This document shows, piece by piece, positions 29,331 through 36,534 of a DNA stretch of 64,000 nucleotides; the stretch's first letter is position 1; each line of letters starts with the position of its first letter. The stretch comes from Nostoc sp. S4 (GTDB lineage: Bacteria > Cyanobacteriota > Cyanobacteriia > Cyanobacteriales > Nostocaceae): positions 53,571-117,570 of the forward strand of contig JAQYWR010000024.1 in assembly GCA_029379225.1 (NCBI GenBank), written 5' to 3'. The notes below the pieces were generated by a model. That model searched no databases. It worked only from the letters and a program-made list of their open reading frames with translations, and was not told the origin of the DNA. A program made the translations under genes and the position numbers.

Positions 29331-30773
29331 TTGTTGGTGCTTAGGAACAAAAAACAAGTGTTGAAGAAAGTTGTCATGATTGGGGCTATCACCCTACTAA
29401 TTTTGGGAGGGCCGCTGATGGGCAATGCTTTTGCCCAAACACCAGCTGCCGCTCCCCCTGCTGCTGATACTGGAGACACAGCATTCATGCTGATTTCGGC
29501 AGCACTCGTGCTGTTAATGACACCAGGATTAGCATTCTTCTATGGTGGATTCGTACGATCGCGCAATATCCTAAATACATTGATGATGAGCTTTGTATTA
29601 ATGGCGATCGTGGGAGTTACCTGGGTTCTCTGGGGTTATAGTCTTGCATTTGCGCCAGGTTTGCCATTTATCGGTGGATTGCAGTGGTTGGGGTTGAATG
29701 GTGTCGGGCTAGAAACAACCGATTATCTCAAAGGGTCAAACCCAGCGGAAGTTGTTTCTTATGCAACGACGATTCCCCACCAAGCATACATGATTTACCA
29801 AGCCATGTTTGCCATTATCACCCCAGCCTTAATTTCTGGAGCGATCGTTGAGCGGGTAAGTTTCCGCGCCTATTCGCTGTTTGTACTGCTGTGGTCAACC
29901 TTTGTTTACGCTCCCCTAGCCCACATGGTGTGGGCGAAAGGTGGATTTTTAGGTTTGGCTGGCGGTTTGGGTGCCCTCGACTTTGCAGGTGGTACAGTAG
30001 TTCACATTAGTTCTGGTGTTTCTGCTTTAGTAGCAGCGCTCGTCCTTAAGCCTCGGAAAACCCATCCCGATCGCCTGAGTCCGCCTCACAACGTTCCTTT
30101 CATTTTACTGGGTGCTGGCTTGCTGTGGTTTGGCTGGTTCGGCTTCAACGCTGGCAGTGCCCTATCCGTTGCTAGTGGAACTTCTGGTAATTTGTCAACA
30201 AATGTGGCAACAACAGCCTTTGTCGCTACTAATACAGCCACAGCAGGAGCAGCTTTAATGTGGCTAATTTTGGAAACAGTTTTACGCGGTAAACCAACCG
30301 CCGTGGGAGCAGCAACCGGAGCCGTTGCTGGTTTGGTGGGTGTAACTCCCGCCGCCGGATTTGTCACCCCGTTGTCAGCGCTTTTAATTGGTTTTATTAC
30401 CGCCTTTGTCTGCTTCTATGCAATTAGTTTCAAGCACAAGTTGCTCATTGACGATGCCTTAGATACGTATCCCGTGCATGGCGTTGGTGGGACAGTGGGG
30501 GCGATTTTAACAGCAATATTTGCCACCACCCAAGTCAACTCAGCAGGGAAAGACGGAGTGCTACGTGGTAATTTAGGTGAATTAGGAGTTCAACTAGTAG
30601 CAATTATCGTTGCCTATGTAATAGCAGCTGTTGGTACCTGGATTATTCTCAAAATTATCGATGCTACAGTCGGGTTGCGAGTCAACGAGGAACAAGAATT
30701 GCAAGGTTTAGATATCAACGAACACGGCGAAGAAGGTTATAATTCTGAGTTTGGCGATCGCCCCATTCAGTAA
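29331..30773 (+). CDS. amt: Ammonium transporter
   Basis: A 480-aa Amt/Rh-family channel for ammonium uptake. The N-terminal signal sequence (VVMIGAITLLILGGPLMGNA) is followed by eleven hydrophobic helices with family text: ALVLLMTPGLAFFYGGFVRS, FAGGTVVHISSG (first pore histidine region) and LDTYPVHGVGGTVGAI (second His region). The cytosolic tail (GLRVNEEQELQGLDINEHGE) is the usual GlnB-regulated end. The start is uncertain among TTG 29331, TTG 29334 and GTG 29337; all give the same mature protein. In cyanobacteria amt genes are normally nitrogen-regulated. No second amt or glnB is adjacent here. Confidence 0.95.
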   Translation: MLVLRNKKQVLKKVVMIGAITLLILGGPLMGNAFAQTPAAAPPAADTGDTAFMLISAALVLLMTPGLAFFYGGFVRSRNILNTLMMSFVLMAIVGVTWVLWGYSLAFAPGLPFIGGLQWLGLNGVGLETTDYLKGSNPAEVVSYATTIPHQAYMIYQAMFAIITPALISGAIVERVSFRAYSLFVLLWSTFVYAPLAHMVWAKGGFLGLAGGLGALDFAGGTVVHISSGVSALVAALVLKPRKTHPDRLSPPHNVPFILLGAGLLWFGWFGFNAGSALSVASGTSGNLSTNVATTAFVATNTATAGAALMWLILETVLRGKPTAVGAATGAVAGLVGVTPAAGFVTPLSALLIGFITAFVCFYAISFKHKLLIDDALDTYPVHGVGGTVGAILTAIFATTQVNSAGKDGVLRGNLGELGVQLVAIIVAYVIAAVGTWIILKIIDATVGLRVNEEQELQGLDINEHGEEGYNSEFGDRPIQ

Positions 30774-30777
30774 TGAG

Positions 30778-30828
30778 TGGGGAGATGGGGAGATCGGGGG
30801 GATGGGGGAGTATGGGGAGAGAGGGGGG
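30778..30828. repeat. G-rich tract with six or more G4-G6 runs
   Basis: Immediately after the amt stop the plus strand has repeated GGGG to GGGGGG runs separated by two to five bases. This pattern is capable of forming a G-quadruplex in DNA or in the amt 3' UTR. It is non-coding. Confidence 0.55.
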
Positions 30829-30839
30829 TAAGATTTCTT

Positions 30840-30947
30840 CCCACACCTCCCACACCTCCCACACCTCCCACACCTCCCACACTTCCCACACTTCCCACAC
30901 CTCCCACACCTCCCACACCTCCCACATCTCCCACACCTCCCACACTC
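30840..30947. repeat. Twelve-unit 9-bp tandem repeat (CCCACACCT)
   Basis: Twelve head-to-tail units of CCCACACCT with a few C/T changes (CCCACACTT twice, CCCACATCT once). It lies between amt and the GDSL hydrolase gene. It is open in several frames only because the period is a multiple of three, and is not considered coding. Confidence 0.9.
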
Positions 30948-31039
30948 CGCGCTTGCCCCATTCCCTATTTTCATTAAGTGTGGTTTTTGAGTGCTAGCGT
31001 TAAAATCTGATTCAAAATAATTGGTAAATTTCGCTAGTC

Positions 31040-31876
31040 GTGTCTACTTCTTTTAAAACCTTTCCTACCTGGGCATTTATCTCGCTGTTAACCAACGGCG
31101 TACTATTATTGGCGGTCATTCTGCTAATTTGGCAACAGCAGAGATTGACCGCTTTTTTTGGGGGGGTTATAACATCCCCACAGCAAATCAACCTGAACAA
31201 CTCGCGTCCAGCTATTACACCTGATTTAGGTCGCCGTCACCAACTAACTTACCAACAGTGGGTAGACATTCTTAAACAAGAGGCTAAGGTAGCCGCAGAT
31301 CGGCGTCCTTCGCACTTAACTATACTGGCGGGAGATTCTCTAAGTTTGTGGTTTCCGACTGAGTTATTACCTGAAGGTAAAAATTGGCTCAATCAAGGAA
31401 TTTCTGGCGAAACCACTAAGGGACTTTTGAAAAGATTGAATATATTTGACCGTACCCAGCCTGAGGTGATTTTTGTGATGATTGGAATTAATGACCTCAT
31501 TCACGGGACAAGCGACAAGGTTATTTTAAATAATTACCAACAAATTATCAGTTACCTGCAAAAGACACATCCCACCACCGAAATAGTTGTTCAATCAATT
31601 TTGCCGCATAGTGCCCAGGAAATAACTTGGCAAGGACGAGATAAACTTTTGGCTGTTAGTAATAGTCGCATCAACCGATTAAATCAGCGACTACAAACTA
31701 TATCTGTTAAAAAAGGAGTGAAATTTCTCGATTTATATCCCTTATTCACCAACACCCAAGGTAATCTCCGCCAAGAATTTACTACCGATGGCTTACACTT
31801 AAATCGTGAAGGCTATATAGTTTGGCGTTCGGCATTGCAGATTTATAGCGATATGGAATTAAAACCCCAGCATTAA
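31040..31876 (+). CDS. Membrane-anchored SGNH/GDSL hydrolase
   Basis: A 278-aa protein starting at GTG 31040. A hydrophobic helix (FISLLTNGVLLLAVILLIWQ) at residues 12-32 anchors it or serves as an uncleaved signal. The SGNH blocks follow: block I LTILAGDSLSLWF (Ser nucleophile), block II Gly in NQGISGETTKG, block III VMIGINDLIHG, and block V TTDGLHLNREGY with the catalytic Asp and His. It should act as an esterase, lipase or carbohydrate deacetylase outside the cytoplasm. The substrate is unknown. It lies downstream of the 9-bp repeat array, separate from amt. Confidence 0.88.
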   Translation: MSTSFKTFPTWAFISLLTNGVLLLAVILLIWQQQRLTAFFGGVITSPQQINLNNSRPAITPDLGRRHQLTYQQWVDILKQEAKVAADRRPSHLTILAGDSLSLWFPTELLPEGKNWLNQGISGETTKGLLKRLNIFDRTQPEVIFVMIGINDLIHGTSDKVILNNYQQIISYLQKTHPTTEIVVQSILPHSAQEITWQGRDKLLAVSNSRINRLNQRLQTISVKKGVKFLDLYPLFTNTQGNLRQEFTTDGLHLNREGYIVWRSALQIYSDMELKPQH

Positions 31877-31987
31877 CGTGCTGCCGACAGCGAAAAACAC
31901 AAGAAGTAATATGCTTGAATAAAAGTCTGTATAAATCGTGTCTTGGCGCGAGAGAATAAAAAATAGTGATTTAAGTAGACAAGTCTA

Positions 31988-33196
31988 ATGGATACAAAAG
32001 CTTTTAAGCGCACGCTCCAACATTCGGAAAATTACAATCGCAAGGGATTTGGCCATCAAGCAGAAGTTACTACCCAGTTGCAGTCTGAGTATCAAAGTAA
32101 CTTGATTCAGGAAATTCGCGATCGCAATTACACTCTGCAACGGGGTGATGTCACTATCCGACTAGCGCAAGCCTTTGGCTTTTGCTGGGGTGTAGAACGT
32201 GCTGTGGCTATGGCCTATGAAACCCGTCAGCACTTCCCCAAAGAACGCATCTGGATTACTAATGAGATTATTCACAACCCTTCTGTCAATCAGCGGATGC
32301 AGGAGATGAAAGTAAAATTTATCCCTGTTGAAGCAAATCAAAAAGACTTTTCTGTTGTTAATACTGGTGATGTAGTCATATTACCTGCTTTTGGGGCTAG
32401 CGTTCAAGAAATGCAAATACTCCACGAAAAAAGTTGCAAAATTGTTGATACAACTTGTCCTTGGGTATCTAAAGTTTGGAATACAGTAGAAAAGCACAAA
32501 AAAGTTGATTATACTTCAATTATTCACGGTAAATATAAACACGAAGAAACGGTTGCAACGAGTTCCTTTGCTGGCAAGTATTTAATTATCTTGAATTTAT
32601 CAGAAGCAGAATATGTTGCTAATTATATTATTAAAGGTGGCAACCGTGAAGAATTTTTGCAAAAATTTGCTAAAGCTTGTTCGCTAGGATTTGACCCCGA
32701 TCGCGATTTAGAAAAAGTTGGTATTGCTAATCAAACTACGATGCTTAAAGGTGAAACCGAGCAAATCGGTAAGCTTTTTGAGCGTACTATGTTGCAGAAG
32801 TATGGCCCCACCGAATTAACTCAGCATTTCCAAAGCTTCAATACTATTTGTGATGCCACCCAAGAACGGCAAGATGCAATGTTGGAATTAGTGGAAGATA
32901 ATTTAGATTTAATAGTAGTAATTGGCGGTTTTAATTCTTCAAATACTACTCAATTGCAACAAATAGCTATTGAGAGGGGAATTCCTTCTTATCATATTGA
33001 TAGCGTTCAACGCTTGAAATCAGCAAATTCAATTGAACATCGGTTATTAAATGGACAATTAACCATTACAGAAAACTGGCTACCAGATGGAGAAATTGTT
33101 GTAGGAATTACTTCTGGTGCTTCCACCCCAGATAAGGTAGTAGAAGATGTGATTGAAAAGATTTTTGCATTGAAAGCAACAGCAACTCTGGTGTAA
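31988..33196 (+). CDS. ispH: 4-hydroxy-3-methylbut-2-enyl diphosphate reductase
   Basis: IspH (LytB) is the last enzyme of the MEP isoprenoid pathway and makes IPP and DMAPP through a [4Fe-4S] cluster. The three cluster cysteines are visible: Cys66 in [11 protein letters not shown], Cys157 in [11 protein letters not shown] and Cys288 in [15 protein letters not shown]. At 402 aa it matches the longer cyanobacterial/plastid type with an N-terminal extension. The start ATG is at 31988. The following methyltransferase gene is on the same strand, but its start lies about 90 bp away across filler sequence. Confidence 0.97.
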   Translation: MDTKAFKRTLQHSENYNRKGFGHQAEVTTQLQSEYQSNLIQEIRDRNYTLQRGDVTIRLAQAFGFCWGVERAVAMAYETRQHFPKERIWITNEIIHNPSVNQRMQEMKVKFIPVEANQKDFSVVNTGDVVILPAFGASVQEMQILHEKSCKIVDTTCPWVSKVWNTVEKHKKVDYTSIIHGKYKHEETVATSSFAGKYLIILNLSEAEYVANYIIKGGNREEFLQKFAKACSLGFDPDRDLEKVGIANQTTMLKGETEQIGKLFERTMLQKYGPTELTQHFQSFNTICDATQERQDAMLELVEDNLDLIVVIGGFNSSNTTQLQQIAIERGIPSYHIDSVQRLKSANSIEHRLLNGQLTITENWLPDGEIVVGITSGASTPDKVVEDVIEKIFALKATATLV

Positions 33197-33285
33197 AAAG
33201 GACTGGTAATTGGGGATTGGTTGAGAAAAACTTTTCCCTAGTCGCCAGTTTCTCATCTGTACAAATTTCTGAGAAACTCAAAAAA

Positions 33286-34077
33286 ATGACTATTTATGAG
33301 CAAATTGGCAAAAGCTATGATTTGACTCGTTGTGCTGACCCAGAAATTGCTAAACGATTAGCTATTAAACTTCAGATAAAATCAGATTCCTCATATTTAG
33401 ATGTGGCGTGTGGCACAGGAAATTATACACTAGCTTTAGGAAAACACGGTGGTATTTGGCATGGACTAGACCAATCAAAAAAGATGATTAATGCTGCTAT
33501 TAATAAGAGTAATACTATAGCTTGGCAAGTTGGAGAAGCAGAGGCATTACCTTATCATAATTGCAGTTTTTCTGGTGTCTTATGCACGCTAGCAATACAT
33601 CATTTTGCTGCATTAACTCCAGCATTTAAAGAAATTTATCGTGTTTTAAAGGCTGGTTGTTTCGTATTATTTACTGCTACACCAGAGCAAATGAGTAAAT
33701 ATTGGTTAGTTGAATATTTTCCAGAAGCTATATATAAATCTGCTGAACAGATGCCAAGTTTAGAAAGGATCAAAGAAGCTCTCAAAGAAGCAGGTTTTAA
33801 ATCAGTAGATATCGAACTTTATTATATTTTGGAAAGTTTGCAAGACCTATTTTTATATAGTGGAAAACATCGTCCAGAAATATATTTAGATGAAAATGTG
33901 CGTTCTGGAATTTCTACCTTTGCTTTGCTAGCTTCGGCGAAAGAAATTGCAGCCGGATGTGAAAAGCTAGCAGTAGATATTCATACAGGACGGATCGCAG
34001 AGATTGTCAAAAAATATGAAAGCGACCAAGGAGATTACTTATTTGTAATTGCTGAGAAAGTATTAATCATGAATTAG
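33286..34077 (+). CDS. Class I SAM-dependent methyltransferase (UbiE-like)
   Basis: About 263 aa from the ATG at 33286 (MTIYEQIGKSYDLTR). An upstream TTG at 33217 would add residues read from low-complexity intergenic text. Motif I is YLDVACGTGNYTLAL, with an aromatic/acid pocket at WHGLDQSKKM, AEALPYHNCSFSGVLC and the UbiE-like FKEIYRVLKAGCFVLFTATP. It lies directly before cobL (stop to ATG 1 bp), so it is probably translated together with it. The substrate is unknown. Confidence 0.85.
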   Translation: MTIYEQIGKSYDLTRCADPEIAKRLAIKLQIKSDSSYLDVACGTGNYTLALGKHGGIWHGLDQSKKMINAAINKSNTIAWQVGEAEALPYHNCSFSGVLCTLAIHHFAALTPAFKEIYRVLKAGCFVLFTATPEQMSKYWLVEYFPEAIYKSAEQMPSLERIKEALKEAGFKSVDIELYYILESLQDLFLYSGKHRPEIYLDENVRSGISTFALLASAKEIAAGCEKLAVDIHTGRIAEIVKKYESDQGDYLFVIAEKVLIMN

Positions 34078-34078
34078 C

Positions 34079-35293
34079 ATGACAGAGAAATGGCTTTCTA
34101 TCGTCGGTATTGGAGAAGATGGGTTACAGGGGTTAAGCGCGATCGCTCTTTCCTTAATTGCTCAAGCTAAAGTAATTGTAGGAGGCGATCGCCATTTAGC
34201 AATGCTGCCTTTAGATGACCAACGTGAGAAAATAGTTTGGACATCTCCCATCGCCACTTCTGTAGAGCAAATCATCAAGCGTCGCGGTGAGTCAATTTGC
34301 GTACTTGCCAGCGGCGATCCTATGTGTTACGGCATTGGTGTCACCTTAGGGCGGCGAATTCCCATTTCCGAAATGACGATTATTCCCGCACCTTCAGCCT
34401 TCAGCCTCGCCTGTGCCAGGATGGGATGGTTTTTAACTGAGGTAGAAACCTTGAGTTTGAATGGTCGTCCATCCTTCCTGCTCCAATCTTACATTTATCC
34501 AGGAGCTAAGCTGTTAATTTTGAGCGAAGGGAAGGACACACCCGCCATTGTTAGCGAAATTTTGACAAATCGCGGCTATGGTGGCAGCAAAATCACCGTC
34601 TTGGAGCGTATGGGCGGCACTCATGAAAGAATTATCGAAGGCACGGCTGCATCGTGGAGTCAAATTGAAGTTGCAGCTTTGAATGCGATCGCAGTTGATT
34701 GTATTGCCGATGCTGGGGTTGTACCTTTAGCAAGATTACCAGGATTACCAGATAACGCCTACCACCACGATGGACAGTTAACCAAGCGTGAAGTTAGGGC
34801 AATCACTCTTGCAGCTTTGGCACCGACACCGGGACAATTATTGTGGGATGTCGGGGCGGGTTGCGGTTCAATTTCTATTGAATGGATGCGAACTCATCCC
34901 CGATGCCGAGCGGTGGCGATCGAACAAAATTCCTCTAGACTACTATATATTGCTGATAATGCCACTACTCTCGGTACTCCAAATCTGCAAACCATTGCAG
35001 GTAAAGCGCCTGCTGCCTTAAAAGACTTACCGAAACCAGATGCGATTTTTATTGGTGGTGGGGTGACAGCAACGGGACTTTTTGATGTTTGCTGGGAAGC
35101 ACTGCGGCCGGGTGGGCGTTTGGTGGCAAATGTGGTGACGGTGGAGGGCGAGCAAACTTTATTTCAATGGCACGAACGAGTCGGTGGCGATTTAACTCGT
35201 ATTGCCATCCAGCGAGCCGAACCTATTGGTAAATTTTTGGGCTGGCGAGGAATGGCACCTGTAACGCAATGGATAGTTGTAAAATCTAATTAG
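34079..35293 (+). CDS. cobL: Precorrin-6Y C5,15-methyltransferase (decarboxylating)
   Basis: A 404-aa fusion of CbiE (about 1-200) and CbiT (about 205-400). Together they methylate C5 and C15 and decarboxylate the acetate on ring C during corrin synthesis. The CbiE half begins WLSIVGIGEDGLQGLS and has VLASGDPMCYGIG. The CbiT half has the SAM loop LLWDVGAGCGSISIEWMRTHP and AIFIGGGVTATGLFDVCWEA. It starts 1 bp after the methyltransferase stop. A shortened relic of this same gene lies at 36241-36400, beyond the IF-3 gene. Confidence 0.96.
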   Translation: MTEKWLSIVGIGEDGLQGLSAIALSLIAQAKVIVGGDRHLAMLPLDDQREKIVWTSPIATSVEQIIKRRGESICVLASGDPMCYGIGVTLGRRIPISEMTIIPAPSAFSLACARMGWFLTEVETLSLNGRPSFLLQSYIYPGAKLLILSEGKDTPAIVSEILTNRGYGGSKITVLERMGGTHERIIEGTAASWSQIEVAALNAIAVDCIADAGVVPLARLPGLPDNAYHHDGQLTKREVRAITLAALAPTPGQLLWDVGAGCGSISIEWMRTHPRCRAVAIEQNSSRLLYIADNATTLGTPNLQTIAGKAPAALKDLPKPDAIFIGGGVTATGLFDVCWEALRPGGRLVANVVTVEGEQTLFQWHERVGGDLTRIAIQRAEPIGKFLGWRGMAPVTQWIVVKSN

Positions 35294-35520
35294 GATTAAT
35301 AGACCTTTTGCAAAAGTGCTTTTTGCACTCTTGTGGTCAAAGGGAAAAGGTTAAAGGGGAAAGGGAAAACACAAAAACCTTTCCCCTTACCCGAGTGCCG
35401 ACTTATGCAAGAAGTCTAATAATACACAAGTGCCTGGGGCATTTTGGGGAGTGTAAATGCAGCCATGTCAAAGGTTCAGAATATCTTGTGTTACAATTTA
35501 ATTGCTTGCAAAGCAAAAGA

Positions 35521-36033
35521 TTGAACAATAGAGAGAAAAACATTATCGCAATCCAAAAGCAACAAATTAACTCGCAAATCAAGTCACCTCAAGTGTTCCT
35601 CATCGACCATGAAAATAACAATCGTGGTCTAACCGATACAAGTGAGGCTCTACAGCTAGCACAGAGCGTAGAACTTGACTTAGTTGTAGTCTCCGAAGGC
35701 AAAGAAGCTCCAGTAGCGAAGATCCTCAACTATGGCAAGTTTCAGTATCAGAAGAAAAAACGTCAGACACAGAGTGCCAGACCAACGGTAAAAGAAGTTC
35801 GGTTACGTCCCAATGTGGGAGTAGCTGATTACAATTTACGCATTGAGCAAGCAATTGGTTGGTTGAGAAAAGGTGATTCAGTGAAATTTGTTATTCGTTT
35901 ACGGGGTCGAGAAAATCAATATCGAGAACAAGCTGGAGAAATGCTAGAGCGAATTGTAAATGCTCTGAGCGAAGTAGGTAAAGTCCACACCCTTGATAAA
36001 CGCTCGTTGATTGCTCAAGTCGTTCCAGCCTAA
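35521..36033 (+). CDS. infC: Divergent translation initiation factor IF-3 paralogue
   Basis: About 170 aa with an IF3-N domain (INSQIKSPQVFLIDHENNNR, ALQLAQSVELDLVVVSEGKE, APVAKILNYGKFQYQKKK) and an IF3-C domain (VKEVRLRPNVGVADYNLRIE, GDSVKFVIRLRGRENQYREQ). It differs from the standard cyanobacterial IF-3 that I recall (which has ADVKEVKMRYKIEEHDYNVR), so it is probably a second copy. No ATG precedes the conserved part. Candidates are TTG at 35521 or ATT at 35542, the latter seven bases after a GAGAG; AUU starts are known for infC in enterobacteria. The frame further upstream to 35308 is filler. Confidence 0.85.
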   Translation: MNNREKNIIAIQKQQINSQIKSPQVFLIDHENNNRGLTDTSEALQLAQSVELDLVVVSEGKEAPVAKILNYGKFQYQKKKRQTQSARPTVKEVRLRPNVGVADYNLRIEQAIGWLRKGDSVKFVIRLRGRENQYREQAGEMLERIVNALSEVGKVHTLDKRSLIAQVVPA

Positions 36034-36063
36034 ATCAATTTTCCAAAGATATCTTAAATTCTG

Positions 36064-36096
36064 TGGTGCGCTTCGGCTTTCGGCTTGAGCGCACCA
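36064..36096 (+). terminator. Hairpin downstream of infC-like gene
   Basis: Perfect 9-bp stem TGGTGCGCT (36064-36072) and AGCGCACCA (36088-36096) with a 15-base loop, followed by TATATTTTTGGGG. It is located 30 bp after the IF-3 stop, consistent with a terminator. Confidence 0.65.
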
Positions 36097-36130
36097 TATA
36101 TTTTTGGGGAGAGTGAAAGAATTGTGGAAG

Positions 36131-36239
36131 ATATAGCAGGAGGCAGAAGGCAGTTCTTGCTGGGGGCAGGAGGTAAAACATTACTATTCCTAACATCCAG
36201 GCTTTCAAGATGTCCTAACCTTTAATTCGATTGCTATAT
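36131..36239. repeat. MITE-like element A, copy 2
   Basis: Ends are perfect short inverted repeats (ATATAGCA at the left, TGCTATAT at the right; GATATAGCA/TGCTATATC if one flanking base is included). The interior shares GGAGGCAG, GGCAGGAGGTAAAA, TTACTATT and ATGTCCTAA with the copy at 5413-5511. Its right end abuts the cobL relic. Confidence 0.65.
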
Positions 36240-36240
36240 C

Positions 36241-36400
36241 GCTGCATCTTGGAATGAAACTGAAATTGCAGTGTTGAATGCGATCATAGTTGATTGTATT
36301 GCCATACAACGGACGGAACCCATTGGTAAATTTTTGGACTGGCTAAGAATAAAGGCTGTGACGCAATGGGTAGTTGTAAACTCTGAAATCAAGCGATCGC
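36241..36400 (+). pseudogene. Internally deleted relic copy of cobL
   Basis: Bases 36241-36305 match cobL 34645-34709 (GCTGCATC, TTGAATGCGATC, GTTGATTGTATTGCC), and the sequence then continues as cobL 35203-35290 (ATTGCCAT, CCATTGGTAAATTTTTGG, ACGCAATGG, TAGTTGTAAA). About 500 bp are missing. Both parental segments share GTATTGCC at the joint, so the deletion probably arose by recombination between short direct repeats. The relic's left edge is the MITE-like element. It has no coding function. Confidence 0.8.
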
Positions 36401-36534
36401 TTTTGTAGTTTAGTTATAGCTGGTAAAACGAGATATCTAACGACAAGCCAGTGCGTCTGTGCTAGTTTGTCTAGGCAAAACCTAAAAATTAGCATAAAAT
36501 CTCAGTAATATTCCCCTTGCGCCCAGTTGAGTTT

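Noticed and set aside
30840..30947. CRISPR-like array
   Set aside because: The units are contiguous 9-mers with no spacers, so it is a simple tandem repeat.
30708..30997. Several overlapping frames rich in Cys-Gly or Trp-Glu-Val across the 9-bp repeat
   Set aside because: They are open only because the repeat period is a multiple of three; no start signal or conserved product.
35315..35335. Hairpin AGTGC-TTTTT-GCACT as terminator of cobL
   Set aside because: Only a 5-bp stem with no clear U-run; too weak to list.
35308..35520. N-terminal extension of the IF-3 frame
   Set aside because: It reads through low-complexity GGGAAAAGG text and has no homology to IF-3; it is intergenic filler.
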